DNA from: Nonomuraea longispora | GTDB taxonomy: Bacteria; Actinomycetota; Actinomycetes; Streptosporangiales; Streptosporangiaceae | Direction: 5' to 3' | NCBI RefSeq assembly: GCF_004348345.1 | Contig: NZ_SMJZ01000046.1 | Coordinates: 1 to 47,152, forward strand | DNA length: 47,152 nucleotides | In this document: positions 1 to 9,996 of the stretch, one piece after another | Layout: the number at the start of each line of letters is the position of its first letter | How positions within the stretch are numbered: the first letter of the stretch is position 1 | Translations under genes and position numbers: made by a program | Notes under the pieces: model-generated | What the model was told of the DNA's origin: nothing | Seen by the model: the letters and a program-made list of their open reading frames with translations, nothing else | The model's database searches: none

Positions 1-77
1 GGGCCTTTCCGCTCGACTTGCATGTGTTAAGCACGCCGCCAGCGTTCGTCCTGAGCCAGGATCAAACTCTCCAAAAA
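1..77 (-). rRNA. rrs: 16S ribosomal RNA, 5' end only
   Basis: Read on the minus strand, these bases are the conserved start of bacterial 16S rRNA, including the universal AGAGTTTGATCCTGGCTCAG site (70-51) and the actinobacterial run that follows it. Only about 75 nt lie in the window and the gene continues off the left edge. The exact mature 5' end is estimated by analogy with other 16S genes. The bases after the universal site resemble Nonomuraea or Streptosporangium, but so short a stretch cannot settle the genus. Confidence 0.95.
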
Positions 78-254
78 AGGTCTGAACCCAACCAACAAAA
101 AGGAATCCGTCAACACCAGCCACAAAAGGGCCGATGGACGGGGTTGTGCATCATGCACTGGCTTTTAACACACTGTTGAGTTCTCAAGAAACGCACGCAT
201 ACATCCCCGTCAAGATCTTTACCGACCCTGCCGCGGAGGCTTACACACTTCGTT
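78..254 (-). other. rRNA operon leader
   Basis: Transcribed spacer between the rrn promoters and the mature 16S end. It is clearly richer in A and T than the surrounding coding DNA and has T-rich tracts just before the 16S start. Around 165-195 it holds a TTGAGAACTCAAC-type segment that I associate with actinobacterial rRNA leaders and processing or antitermination signals. No coding potential is visible. Confidence 0.6.
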
Positions 255-260
255 TCCTCA

Positions 261-290
261 AGGTTACCCGATATGGACGATCCTTGTCAA
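261..290 (-). promoter_or_regulatory. rrn promoter, proximal
   Basis: On the minus strand a perfect -35 TTGACA (290-285) is followed after 18 nt by TAACCT (266-261), a TANNNT -10 box. Transcription would start near 254 and run into the 16S gene. The near-consensus -35 suits a housekeeping rRNA promoter. Confidence 0.65.
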
Positions 291-342
291 ACCGCCCGAT
301 TCGGGATCTTTAGGACGTGCCCCACTTGGAGGCAACCCTCTT

Positions 343-372
343 AACTTACTCCAACATCCGGCCGCTGTCCAA
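343..372 (-). promoter_or_regulatory. rrn promoter, distal
   Basis: On the minus strand TTGGAC (372-367) is followed after 18 nt by TAAGTT (348-343). With the proximal promoter about 80 bp downstream it makes a tandem rrn promoter arrangement with equal spacers. It is less close to consensus than the proximal one. Confidence 0.45.
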
Positions 373-451
373 TCGCGTGGCTGGACCGCCCGGAAATCGA
401 GGTGTGATCAAAAGGATGTCGGGGTTGACTACCCCGCCTGTAAGACTGTAG

Positions 452-512
452 CAGCCCCGACGGGGTCGAAGGTCCGTTCTCAGGTAACGAATAGGCTTTC
501 CCGTCGGGGCTG
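452..512 (-). terminator. Inverted repeat downstream of valS
   Basis: A perfect 13-bp inverted repeat, CAGCCCCGACGGG (452-464) and CCCGTCGGGGCTG (500-512), starts 4 nt after the valS stop codon. The position fits a transcription terminator between valS and the rRNA promoters. The 35-nt loop is long and no T-run follows, so a different role is possible. Confidence 0.5.
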
Positions 513-516
513 TGTC

Positions 517-3081
517 TCAAACCCCGAGCCGGGCGAGCTGTGCCTCGAGCCGCGCGATGTCGGCGGACGCCTGCTCGGCGCGGCTCCGCACCTTGGCCAC
601 CACGTCATCCGGCGCCTTGGCCATGAACTGCTCGTTGCCCAGCTTGGCCGCCGCCTGCGCGGCTTCCTTACGGGCGGCTGCGAGGTCCTTCTCCAGCCGC
701 TTACGCTCGGCCACGACGTCGATGGCGCCCGCCGTGTCGATCTCCACGCTCACCTTGCCCACGGTGAACCGCGCCGTGGCCTTGAACGACTCCGCCGGCT
801 CGGTCAGGCGCAGCAGCGCGCGGATGGCCGTCTCCTGTCCGGCCAGCGGCGTGCCGGCCAGCCCAAGGCGGGCGGCCACCTTCTGGCCGGGCTTGAGCCC
901 TTGGTCGGAGCGGAACCTGCGCACCTCCGTCACCAGCTCCTGCAGCGCACCGATCTCGGCCTCGGCCGCGGGGTCGGCGTAGCGGGGCTCGGCCTTCGGC
1001 CACGGCGCCACGACCACGGACTCGCCGCGGGTCACGGCCCGCCACAACTCCTCGGTCACGAACGGCGTCAGCGGGTGCAGCAACCGCAGCAGCGCGTCGA
1101 GTACGTGGCCGAGCACGAGCCGGGTGTGCTCCAGGCCCTCACCGAGCTGGATCTTGGCCAGTTCGAGATACCAGTCGCAGACCTCGTCCCAGGCGAAGTG
1201 GTAAAGCAGGTCGGAGGCCTTGGCGAACTCGAACTCCTCGAAGGCCGCGTCGACGGCCGTGATGACCGTCTGCAGGCGCGAGAGGATCCACCGGTCCGCC
1301 GGGGTCAACTGCGCGTCGTCGAGGGAGCCCACGGCGGCGCCGTTCATCAGGGCGAAGCGGGTGGCGTTCCAGATCTTGTTGCAGAAGTTGCGGGAACCGG
1401 CCGCCCACTCCTCGCTCACCGCGACGTCGGCGCCGGGGTTGGCGCCGCGCAGCAGCGTGAACCGGGTGGCGTCGGCGCCGAAGCGCTCGATCCAGTCGAG
1501 CGGGTCGGCCACGTTGCCGAACGACTTGGACATCTTCTTGCCGTATTGGTCGCGGACCATGCCGTGCAGCGCGACGACACGGAATGGCGGCTCGCCGTCC
1601 ATGGCGTACAGGCCGAACATCATCATGCGCGCGACCCAGAAGAACAGGATGTCGTAGCCCGTGACCAGCACGGAGGTCGGGTAGAAGCGCTGGAGCTCTG
1701 GGGTCGAGTCGGGCCAGCCGAGGGTCGAGAACGGCCAGAGCCCTGAGGAGAACCAGGTGTCGAGGACGTCGGGGTCCTGCGTGTAGCCGGCGGGTGGCTC
1801 CTCGTCGGGGCCCACGCAGACGACCTCGCCGCCCGGGCCGTACCACACCGGGATGCGGTGGCCCCACCACAGCTGGCGGGAGATGCACCAGTCGTGCATG
1901 TCGTCGACCCAGTCGAAGTAGCGCTTGGCCAGCTCGGGCGGGTGGATGCGGGTGCGCCCGTCGCGGACGGCGTCGCCGGCGGCCTTGGCCAGCGGCGAGA
2001 CGTTGACGAACCACTGCAGCGACAGCCGGGGCTCGACCACGGTCTTGCAGCGCGAGCAGTGGCCGACCGAGTGCAGGTAGGGCCGCTTCTCGGCGACGAT
2101 GCGGCCTTCGGCGCGCAGGGCCGCGACCACTGCGGGCCTGGCCTCGAAACGGTCGAGCCCCTGGAAGGGCCCGTGCGCGGTGATCACTCCGCGCTCGTCC
2201 ATGACGGTCAGCGACGGCAGCGAATGACGCCGCCCGATCTCGAAGTCGTTGGGGTCGTGGGCGGGGGTCACCTTGACCGCTCCGGTGCCGAACTCGGGGT
2301 CTACGTGCTCGTCGGCGACCACCGGGATCATGCGGCCGGTGAGCGGCACCTCCACGAGCGTGCCGATCAGGTGCGCGTAACGCTCGTCGGAGGGGTGAAC
2401 GGCGACGGCCGTGTCACCGAGCATGGTCTCGGCGCGCGTGGTGGCGACCACGATCTCGTCGGAGTAGCGGATCGAGACGAGCTCGCCTTCGTCCTCGCCG
2501 TGCTCAACCTCGATGTCGGACAGCGCGGTCAGGCAGCGCGGGCACCAGTTGATGATGCGCTCGGCGCGGTAGATGAGCCCATCGTCGAACAACTTCTTGA
2601 ACATGGTCTGCACGGCCCGCGAGAGGCCGGGATCCATCGTGAACCGCTCGCGCGACCAGTCGACGCTGTCACCGAGCTTGCGCATCTGGCCGAGGATGCG
2701 GCCCCCGGACTCCTCCTTCCACGCCCAGACCCGCTCGACGAACGCCTCGCGGCCCAGATCGTGGCGTGACAAGCCTTCCTTCGCCAGCTCTCGCTCCACG
2801 ACGTTCTGGGTGGCGATGCCGGCGTGGTCCATGCCCGGCAGCCACAGGGTCTCGTGGGCCTTCATCCGCGCCCGGCGCGTCAGCGCGTCCTGGATGGAGT
2901 GGTCGAGTGCGTGCCCGATGTGCAGGACGCCCGTCACGTTGGGCGGCGGGACGACGATGCTGTACGGCTCGCGCGTGCTGCCCGGATCGGCGTGGAAATA
3001 GCCCTCGGACACCCAGCGGTCGTAGCTCCGGGTCTCGACGTCGGCCGGGGTGTATTGGGTGGGCAGCTCTGGCGTTGTCAC
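517..3081 (-). CDS. valS: Valyl-tRNA synthetase
   Basis: Charges tRNA-Val with valine in the cytoplasm. This is a class Ia synthetase with the HIGH signature as HIGH at residues 54-57 (within [10 protein letters not shown]), the KMSKS loop near residue 513, a CxxC pair in the zinc-binding region, an anticodon-binding domain, and a C-terminal arm rich in K, A, E and R that forms the coiled coil typical of ValRS. I chose the GTG at 3081, giving 854 residues and the usual N-terminus [10 protein letters not shown]. The frame stays open upstream to 3135, but no homology is recognisable there. No strong ribosome binding site is visible. It follows the clpX terminator and may have its own promoter. 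Confidence 0.95.
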   Translation of the reverse strand: MTTPELPTQYTPADVETRSYDRWVSEGYFHADPGSTREPYSIVVPPPNVTGVLHIGHALDHSIQDALTRRARMKAHETLWLPGMDHAGIATQNVVERELAKEGLSRHDLGREAFVERVWAWKEESGGRILGQMRKLGDSVDWSRERFTMDPGLSRAVQTMFKKLFDDGLIYRAERIINWCPRCLTALSDIEVEHGEDEGELVSIRYSDEIVVATTRAETMLGDTAVAVHPSDERYAHLIGTLVEVPLTGRMIPVVADEHVDPEFGTGAVKVTPAHDPNDFEIGRRHSLPSLTVMDERGVITAHGPFQGLDRFEARPAVVAALRAEGRIVAEKRPYLHSVGHCSRCKTVVEPRLSLQWFVNVSPLAKAAGDAVRDGRTRIHPPELAKRYFDWVDDMHDWCISRQLWWGHRIPVWYGPGGEVVCVGPDEEPPAGYTQDPDVLDTWFSSGLWPFSTLGWPDSTPELQRFYPTSVLVTGYDILFFWVARMMMFGLYAMDGEPPFRVVALHGMVRDQYGKKMSKSFGNVADPLDWIERFGADATRFTLLRGANPGADVAVSEEWAAGSRNFCNKIWNATRFALMNGAAVGSLDDAQLTPADRWILSRLQTVITAVDAAFEEFEFAKASDLLYHFAWDEVCDWYLELAKIQLGEGLEHTRLVLGHVLDALLRLLHPLTPFVTEELWRAVTRGESVVVAPWPKAEPRYADPAAEAEIGALQELVTEVRRFRSDQGLKPGQKVAARLGLAGTPLAGQETAIRALLRLTEPAESFKATARFTVGKVSVEIDTAGAIDVVAERKRLEKDLAAARKEAAQAAAKLGNEQFMAKAPDDVVAKVRSRAEQASADIARLEAQLARLGV

Positions 3082-3114
3082 AGTGACCAATTCTAGGGAG
3101 GCGGGAAAGCAGAA

Positions 3115-3141
3115 CGCCCCATGGTTCGCGACCACGGGGCG
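3115..3141 (-). terminator. clpX terminator hairpin
   Basis: CGCCCC-AT-GGT / ACC-AC-GGGGCG folds around the loop TCGCG into a near-perfect hairpin between the clpX stop (3163) and the valS start. Read leftward it is followed by TTCTGCTTT, a weak T-rich tail. It probably separates clpX from valS transcription. Confidence 0.65.
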
Positions 3142-3162
3142 TCCGGCGTGAACGAATGCGGC

Positions 3163-4446
<1,284 letters not shown>

Positions 4447-4630
4447 CCCAGATACTCCTTTGCGTGGGACCGCCCTGCTCACGCGAGCAGTGTCTCCGGA
4501 CATCCTCCGGACTAGGCCGAACCGCTCAGGTTTCGACGTTACCGTCTTCTGGGCCCTCAGTGAGCCCCCTAGCGGCGAGTCGCACCGGAACGTGCCCTAT
4601 TGGGCAGCGCTCCGGCGCGTCACGTCTCGT

Positions 4631-5254
4631 CTAGGAAGCCACGGCCTGAGCTCGCTTCTTCCTGGACGGGATGATGTCATCGATCAGACCATACGCCTTC
4701 GCCTCGTCCGCGTTGAGAATTTTGTCGCGTTCGATGTCCTTGCGGATTTCGGCGGAGGATTTGCCCGAGTGCCTCGCCACGATCTCCTCGAGGAGGGTGC
4801 GCATGCGGAGGATCTCGCGGGCCTGGATCTCGATGTCGCTGCCCTGACCGCCGCCCTCGGTGGACGGCTGGTGGATCAGCACCCTGGCGTTGGGCAGCGC
4901 GAACCGCTTGCCGGGGGTGCCGCCGGCCAGCAGCACGGCCGCGGCGGACGCGGCCTGACCGAGGCAGACGGTCTGGATCTCCGGCCGGACGAACTGCATC
5001 GTGTCGTAGATCGCCGTCATGGCCGTGAACGAGCCGCCCGGCGAGTTGATGTAGATGCTGATGTCACGGTCGGGGTCGAGCGACTCCAGCGTCAGCAGCT
5101 GGGCCATCACGTCGTTGGCCGACGCGTCGTCGATCTGCACTCCGAGGAAGATGATGCGGTCCTCGAAGAGCTTGTTGTACGGGTTCATCTCCTTCACGCC
5201 GTAGGACGTGCGCTCGACGAAGGAGGGGAGAACGTAACGGCTTTCGATGTTCAT
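4631..5254 (-). CDS. clpP2: ClpP2-type protease subunit
   Basis: Serine peptidase forming one heptameric ring of the actinobacterial ClpP1P2 barrel. The catalytic triad is Ser103 (GQAASAAA), His128 (LIHQPS) and Asp177. At 207 residues it is full length. The segment [19 protein letters not shown] is what I know from ClpP2 rather than ClpP1. It starts 11 nt after the clpP1 stop with GGGGGAG as ribosome binding site, so the two are co-transcribed and presumably made in equal amounts. Confidence 0.94.
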   Translation of the reverse strand: MNIESRYVLPSFVERTSYGVKEMNPYNKLFEDRIIFLGVQIDDASANDVMAQLLTLESLDPDRDISIYINSPGGSFTAMTAIYDTMQFVRPEIQTVCLGQAASAAAVLLAGGTPGKRFALPNARVLIHQPSTEGGGQGSDIEIQAREILRMRTLLEEIVARHSGKSSAEIRKDIERDKILNADEAKAYGLIDDIIPSRKKRAQAVAS

Positions 5255-5265
5255 GTCAGCTCCCC

Positions 5266-5898
5266 CTAGGAGACCGGGCCCTGCGTGGGCACCTGTCGTG
5301 CACTGCGCACCACGTGGTCGATGAAGCCGTAGTCCTTGGCCTCTTCGGCCGTGAACCAGCGGTCACGGTCGGAGTCGGCCTCGATCTGCTCGAGCGGCTG
5401 CCCGGTGTGGTGGGCGATCCGCTCGGCCAGCGTCTTCTTCACGTAGAGCATCTGCTCGGCCTGGATGGCGATGTCGGCGGCGGTGCCGCCGATGCCGCCG
5501 GACGGCTGGTGCATCATGACACGGGCGTGCGGCAGGCCGTAACGCTTGCCACGGGCGCCGGCGGACAGCAGGAACTGCCCCATCGAGGCGGCCATGCCCA
5601 TGACGACCGTGGATACGTCGTTAGGCACGTATTCCATCATGTCGTAGATCGCCATGCCCGCACTCACCGAGCCACCGGGCGAGTTGATGTAGAGCGTGAT
5701 ATCGCGGTCGGGATCGTCGGCCGCGAGCAGCAGCAGCTCTGCGCAGATGCGGTTGGCGATCTCGTCGTTGACCTCCTGCCCGAGAACGATGATGCGCTCG
5801 CGAAGCAGGCGCTGGTAAAGCTGGTCCTCAAGCCGGAAGGCGGAGCCGTTCTCACGGCCTCGAGACTCAGGCTGATAGAAGGTCGGCGGGCTGGTCAC
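5266..5898 (-). CDS. clpP1: ClpP1-type protease subunit
   Basis: Second subunit of the mixed ClpP1P2 protease. Triad residues are Ser105 (GMAASMGQ), His130 (VMMHQPS) and Asp179. The GTG at 5898, with GGAAGG 7 nt upstream, gives 210 residues; the frame is open upstream to 6180, but that extra stretch is Arg-rich and shows no ClpP homology. It is the first gene of the clpP1-clpP2 unit. Its upstream region carries a ClgR-like sequence (5988-6001), suggesting control by the Clp-gene activator ClgR. Confidence 0.93.
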   Translation of the reverse strand: MTSPPTFYQPESRGRENGSAFRLEDQLYQRLLRERIIVLGQEVNDEIANRICAELLLLAADDPDRDITLYINSPGGSVSAGMAIYDMMEYVPNDVSTVVMGMAASMGQFLLSAGARGKRYGLPHARVMMHQPSGGIGGTAADIAIQAEQMLYVKKTLAERIAHHTGQPLEQIEADSDRDRWFTAEEAKDYGFIDHVVRSARQVPTQGPVS

Positions 5899-5987
5899 AG
5901 CGTCACCTTCCGATGCGTCGTAATCGATGGGCTTTGCTTGTGACCCTAACGCGCCCGGCCTACAGGTCATGCCCGGTCCCCCGTACT

Positions 5988-6001
5988 GTTCGCTGACGGC
6001 G
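5988..6001. promoter_or_regulatory. Candidate ClgR box upstream of clpP1
   Basis: GTTCGCTGACGGCG contains CGC-T-G-A-C-G-GCG, matching the core CGCYNANRGCG that I recall for the actinobacterial regulator ClgR, with T-rich bases on the 5' side. It lies about 90 bp upstream of the clpP1 start. ClgR is known to activate clpP1P2 in Streptomyces and Corynebacterium; binding here is inferred. Confidence 0.5.
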
Positions 6002-6221
6002 CAGGTTCGAGCGAATGGTTGCCTGTTACGCTTCTTCGGCTTGTGCCGGTCTTCGTCCCGCGTGACCCCGGAACGCGTACGGCGGCCTCCCCGAGACGGC
6101 CTGAGAGGGCGGGTGCCGCGCGATGGTCCCGGGGCGCCGACCGCAGACGCCCGCGGCCCCCATCGCTCCGCACAAGCCATCTGAGCGCTTCGCCCTGTGC
6201 CGGATGCGTCAGGTCATGACA

Positions 6222-6250
6222 GAGCCCCCGGACCGATGGGTCCAGGGGCT
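6222..6250 (-). terminator. Trigger factor terminator
   Basis: GAGCCCCCGGACC (6222-6234) and GGTCCAGGGGCTC (6238-6250) form a strong hairpin with one mismatch and a very short loop, 16 bp after the tig stop. There is no T-run, which is common for actinobacterial terminators. It separates tig from clpP1. Confidence 0.65.
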
Positions 6251-6266
6251 CCGGTCGGCTCAGGCG

Positions 6267-7658
6267 TCAGGCGTCGGCCTTCTCGCCGTCGGCCCTGTCG
6301 TCCTCGGCGGCCTCTTCCTCATTGGCCTCGCTGCCGTTGATCTCGCTGTAGATGCCCTTGAGGTCGACCTCGTTGCCCTCGGTGTCGACCACCTTGGCGG
6401 CGTCGCCGATCACCGACTTGGCCTTGTCACGGACGATCTCGACCATGGCCAGCGTGAGCTGGTCGTTGTCGGCGAGGTGCTTGGCCAGCTCGTTGGGCTG
6501 CACGCCCATCTCCATGGCCCGGCGGACCACGAAGTTGGTCAGCTCCTGCTCGGAGACGCCCAGCTCCTCGGCCTTGACGACCTTGTCGAGCACGAAGCCG
6601 ACCTTGAGCGCTTTGGCGGCGCTGCTCTCGAACTCGGTGAAGCGCTCCTCCTCCGTCGTCTGGTAGAGGCGGAAGAAGGCCTCACGGCTGAGGCCGCTCT
6701 CGGCCACCTGGTGGTCGAGGTTGTGCTTGCGGGCGTCGACCTCGGCCTTGAGCGCGCTGTCGGGGAGCGGGATGTCGATCTTGTCGAGCAGGGCGTCGAG
6801 CGCCTTGTCGCGGGCCTGCACGACCTGGTCGATCAGCTTGTTGCGGCGGGCCTGCTCGCGGATGCTGGCCTTGAGCTCCTCCAGCGTGTCGAACTCGCTG
6901 GCGAGCTGGGCGAACTCGTCGTCGAGCTCGGGCAGGACCTTCTCCTTGACCGACTTGACGTTGATGATCACATCGGCTTCCTCGCCGGCGTTGTCGCCGC
7001 CGACCAGCTCTGTCTTGAAGCTCTTCTCCTCGCCCGCGGACATGCCCTCGAGCGCGGAGTCGAGGCCCTGCAGCACGGAACCGGCGCCCACTTCGTAGGA
7101 CACCTCGCTGGCCTGCTGCTCCTCGATGTTCTTGCCGTCGATCTCGGCGCGCAGGTCCATGACGACGAAGTCGCCGTTGGCGGCGGGCCGCTCGACGCCG
7201 GTCAGTGTCGCGAAACGCTGACGCAGCGCGTCGAGCTGGTCGTTGACGTCGTCGTCGGAGACCTCGGCGGGGTCGACCGTGACCTCGACGCCCTCGTAGT
7301 CGGGGACCTCGAAGTTGGGCCGGATGTCGACCTCGGCGGTGAATTCGATCTGCTCACCGTCGTCGATCTTCGTGACCTCGATGTCCGGCTGGCTGACAGG
7401 GAACACGTCAACCTCGTCGACGGCCTGGCCGTAAAGCTTGGGCACCGCGTCGTTGAGGGTCTCCTCCAGCACTACCGCCCGGCCGAAGCGCTGCTCGATG
7501 ATGCGGGCCGGAACCTTGCCAGGCCGGAACCCGGGGACGCGCACCTGCTGCGCGACCTTCTTGTATGCCGCATCCATGCTCGGGCGCAGCTCGTCGAACG
7601 GCACCTCGACGGTGAGCTTGACCCGGGTCGGGCTGAGCTCCTCGACAGCGGTCTTCAC
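6267..7658 (-). CDS. tig: Trigger factor, ribosome-associated chaperone
   Basis: Binds at the ribosome exit tunnel, shelters nascent chains and acts as a peptidyl-prolyl isomerase. The ribosome-binding domain has the signature GFRPGKVP at residues 43-50. It is followed by an FKBP-like domain (about 155-245) and an all-alpha C-terminal domain. The last 30 residues are mostly E, A and D, a common acidic tail in actinobacterial trigger factors. Start is GTG 7658 with AAGGAG 8 nt upstream; 463 residues is normal. It lies upstream of clpP1-clpP2-clpX in the usual synteny but behind its own terminator. Confidence 0.96.
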   Translation of the reverse strand: MKTAVEELSPTRVKLTVEVPFDELRPSMDAAYKKVAQQVRVPGFRPGKVPARIIEQRFGRAVVLEETLNDAVPKLYGQAVDEVDVFPVSQPDIEVTKIDDGEQIEFTAEVDIRPNFEVPDYEGVEVTVDPAEVSDDDVNDQLDALRQRFATLTGVERPAANGDFVVMDLRAEIDGKNIEEQQASEVSYEVGAGSVLQGLDSALEGMSAGEEKSFKTELVGGDNAGEEADVIINVKSVKEKVLPELDDEFAQLASEFDTLEELKASIREQARRNKLIDQVVQARDKALDALLDKIDIPLPDSALKAEVDARKHNLDHQVAESGLSREAFFRLYQTTEEERFTEFESSAAKALKVGFVLDKVVKAEELGVSEQELTNFVVRRAMEMGVQPNELAKHLADNDQLTLAMVEIVRDKAKSVIGDAAKVVDTEGNEVDLKGIYSEINGSEANEEEAAEDDRADGEKADA

Positions 7659-7825
7659 GGAATGGTCTCCTTGATCATGCTACGAGTGATCGCGGGCGCG
7701 TCTCATCGGTTTCGGCTCACGCGCCGCGCCCACATGAGCGGTGTCGGGCATGCTCCGCCACGGCGGGATCCAACGCCGACTGCCAGTCTAGGGCAGATGC
7801 ACACCCGACAACGACGCCACGGCTC

Positions 7826-8692
7826 TCAGAACTCGTCCGAGATGGTCCGCAACAGCTCGATCGTCTCGTCCGGGGTGGTGCTGACGGCGCACAGCCGCTC
7901 CATCACCTCGGTGTACCTGTCCACGTCCTCACGCTTGTCGAGGTAGAGGGCGCTGGCGAGTTGTTCGACGTACACGACGTCCGGCAGGTCGTTGTCGGGG
8001 AAGCGCAGGATGCTGAATGCCCCGCCCTCCGCACTGTGCCCGCCGAAGCTGAACGGCATGATCTGAATCGTGATGCTGGGCTGGCGCATCAGCTCGATGA
8101 GATGCTCGATCTGTGCTTTCATCACCTCGGCGCCGCCGATGGGCCGGCGTAACGCGGCCTCGTCGATCACCGCCCAGAAGATGGGCCCGTCGGGCTTGTC
8201 CAGGATCCGCTGGCGCTCCAGCCGGAGGTCCACCCGCCTGGCGATCTCCTCGGCTCCGATGCCCGCCGCCCCGGCGGTCACCACGGCCCGGGTGTACTCC
8301 TTCGTCTGCAACAGTCCCGGCACGAACTGGACCTCGTAGGTTCTGATCCTGGCGGCGGCCTCCTCAAGGCCGACGTACGCCTGGAACCACGTGGGCAGGA
8401 CGTCGTTGAACCGGTGCCACCAGCCCGGCTCGTTGGCGGTGGCGACCAGGTCGAGCACGGCGGCACGGGCCTGTGGGTCCTCGACGCCGTACAACGTGAG
8501 CAGGTCCGCCACGTCGCGCTCCTTGAACCCCACCCGGCCGAGCTCCATGCGGCTGATCTTGGATTCGGAGCCCCGGATGAGGTGGCCCGCCTCCTCGCGG
8601 GTGACGTTCTTCGCTTCCCTGAGCTTGCGCAGTTGGGAGCCCAGGAGGATGCGCAGCGCCGTCGGCCCGGAACCCGGCTGGTTCTGCGTCAC
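7826..8692 (-). CDS. XRE-family regulator with DUF5753 domain
   Basis: Helix-turn-helix regulator of a class expanded in sporulating actinomycetes. Residues about 16-72 form the XRE DNA-binding domain (LRKLREAKNVTREEAG, SESKISRMELGR). The rest matches DUF5753, including the WFQAYVGLE and VPGLLQTKEYTRAV segments I associate with it. Start GTG 8692 has AGGAGG at the right distance and gives 288 residues. It is divergent from an anti-sigma-type ATP-binding protein at 8927; such regulators are often found with an ATPase and a small DUF397 protein. I found no DUF397 gene here. It may repress its own promoter region, which is rich in TGCA repeats. Confidence 0.9.
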   Translation of the reverse strand: MTQNQPGSGPTALRILLGSQLRKLREAKNVTREEAGHLIRGSESKISRMELGRVGFKERDVADLLTLYGVEDPQARAAVLDLVATANEPGWWHRFNDVLPTWFQAYVGLEEAAARIRTYEVQFVPGLLQTKEYTRAVVTAGAAGIGAEEIARRVDLRLERQRILDKPDGPIFWAVIDEAALRRPIGGAEVMKAQIEHLIELMRQPSITIQIMPFSFGGHSAEGGAFSILRFPDNDLPDVVYVEQLASALYLDKREDVDRYTEVMERLCAVSTTPDETIELLRTISDEF

Positions 8693-8803
8693 TTGCTTCC
8701 TCCTATCAAGGTCCGCACACACAGTGACACCACATCGCCAGGTATGACAAGGTCCCAACCCCGTGTCCGATTCAGCGGCCGACACGCTGATGCCGCTCGC
8801 TCC

Positions 8804-8894
8804 TGCACAATGCAACTGCACGTGCATCTGGGTCTTGCAGCGACCCGGCCGCGTGACCCATGATGGGTTGGTGCATATTGGGCCAAACGTGCAC
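8804..8894. promoter_or_regulatory. TGCA-rich divergent control region
   Basis: The spacer between the XRE regulator and the ATP-binding protein has seven TGCA tetramers in about 90 bp, including the 10-bp palindrome TGCACGTGCA (8817-8826) and GTGCA repeated at 8871 and 8889 (18 bp apart). This is plausible operator structure for the XRE protein on both promoters. Binding is inferred. Confidence 0.45.
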
Positions 8895-8926
8895 TAACGA
8901 AGGTTGAACGGGGAGGTATCGGCAGC

Positions 8927-9406
8927 ATGGTGGAGGATCCGCTGGCCACTGCCGATTGCCTGCAGATCACCCGCGAGGTCGGTTTCGACCACCTTCTCAT
9001 GGGCGAGAAGCCGTACACGACCTCGTGCCCGCTGCCCTTCCAGGCCGACTCGGTCAAGACCGCCAGGGACGTGACACGCTCGACCCTGTGCGGCTGGGGC
9101 CTGCACGACCTGAGCGACGACGCCGCGCTGGTGGTGTCGGAGCTGGTGACCAACGCCGTCAGGTACGCGATGTACGCGCGTGGGCGGCGCGGGATCGAGC
9201 TGCTGCTGATGCGGGTCGCGCCCCACGTGCTGCTGGCGGTGGCCGACCCGAGCGACGAGGTGCCGCGGCCCAAGAACCCCGACTTCATCTCGGAGAACGG
9301 GCGCGGCCTCTACATCGTCGAGACGTACAGCCAGCGCTGGGGCTGGGACCCGCTCGCGAGCGGCGGCAAGGCCGTCTGGGCGCTCTTCCACGCCGACGCC
9401 CCCTGA
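8927..9406 (+). CDS. ATP-binding protein of the anti-sigma factor (HATPase_c) type
   Basis: A 159-residue single-domain GHKL ATPase similar to RsbW/SpoIIAB-type serine kinases. The N-box is ELVTNAVRYA (about residues 74-83), the G1 region is DPSDEVP instead of DxGxG, and the G2 region is ENGRGLYIVE. It lacks the dimerisation and receiver domains of a true histidine kinase. Start ATG 8927 has GGGGAGG upstream. Together with the divergent XRE-DUF5753 gene it forms a regulator/ATPase pair typical of Streptomyces-like organisms. Its partner protein is not evident in the window. Confidence 0.85.
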   Translation: MVEDPLATADCLQITREVGFDHLLMGEKPYTTSCPLPFQADSVKTARDVTRSTLCGWGLHDLSDDAALVVSELVTNAVRYAMYARGRRGIELLLMRVAPHVLLAVADPSDEVPRPKNPDFISENGRGLYIVETYSQRWGWDPLASGGKAVWALFHADAP

Positions 9407-9427
9407 CAGACCCCTCATTTCCGGTAC

Positions 9428-9484
9428 GGCCCCCCTGTACCTGTCGTCGGGGACGGTGGTCGGCCGACGGCAGGTACAGGGGCC
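9428..9484. terminator. Bidirectional terminator between convergent genes
   Basis: A long inverted repeat (GGCCCCCCTGTACCTGTCGTCGG and CCGACGGCAGGTACAGGGGCC, arms about 9428-9450 and 9464-9484, two bulged C and one mismatch) fills the gap between the ATP-binding gene and the convergent DinB-like gene, so it can stop transcription from both sides. Confidence 0.75.
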
Positions 9485-9985
9485 CTACTCGCCCGTCGCG
9501 CCGTCGATGCGCTCGCGCAGCAGGTCGGCGTGGCCGTTGTGGCGGGCGTACTCCTCGATCATGTGGACGAGGATCCAGCGGTGCGAGTAGTCGGAGCCTC
9601 TGTGCTCGCCGACGGCGTCCAGCGGGGTCGCGGCCGAGATCGCGCGGGCCCGCTCGACCTCGGCCCGCCACGTGGCGAACGCCTCCTCGACGGAGGCCTT
9701 GCCGGCGCCGTTGAAGTCGGCGTCGTTGTCGCGGTCCTTGTCCCAGAGCTTGGGGATGTCCTCGCCGTTCAGCACCCGGCGGAACCAGGAACGTTCGACG
9801 TGCGCCATGTGCCTGAGCAGGCCCAGCAGCGACAGCGTGGAGGGAGGCGCGGAACACAGGCGCAGCTGATCGTCCGTGAGGCCCGCGCACTTGACCGCCA
9901 GGGTGCCGCGGTGCCATTCGAGCCAGTTGTTCAGGACGGTCCGTTCGTCGCCTGTCCGGGGTGGGGGAATGCGGGTGTCAGTCAT
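9485..9985 (-). CDS. DinB-like (DUF664) four-helix protein
   Basis: A 166-residue protein with the DinB/DUF664 layout: LTDDQL, then LLRHMAHVERSWF, and a C-terminal HMIEEYARHNGHADLLRERIDG segment. The His residues in these helices form the metal site of the family. Members include thiol-dependent transferases (mycothiol- or bacillithiol-linked), but the substrate here is unknown. Start ATG 9985 lies 11 nt after the stop of the upstream gene (9997), so it is probably the last gene of a doxX / cyclotransferase-like / dinB unit. Confidence 0.8.
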   Translation of the reverse strand: MTDTRIPPPRTGDERTVLNNWLEWHRGTLAVKCAGLTDDQLRLCSAPPSTLSLLGLLRHMAHVERSWFRRVLNGEDIPKLWDKDRDNDADFNGAGKASVEEAFATWRAEVERARAISAATPLDAVGEHRGSDYSHRWILVHMIEEYARHNGHADLLRERIDGATGE

Positions 9986-9996
9986 GGAACCCGACT

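Noticed and set aside
424..450. Rightward TTGACT with TAGCAG as a promoter
   Set aside because: It would transcribe antisense into valS, the -10 is poor, and it overlaps the valS-side inverted repeat.
6123..7946. Long rightward reading frame of 607 codons opposite tig
   Set aside because: It is the antisense of trigger factor; the protein is Leu/Val/Asp-rich low-complexity text without family motifs, typical of high-GC shadow frames.
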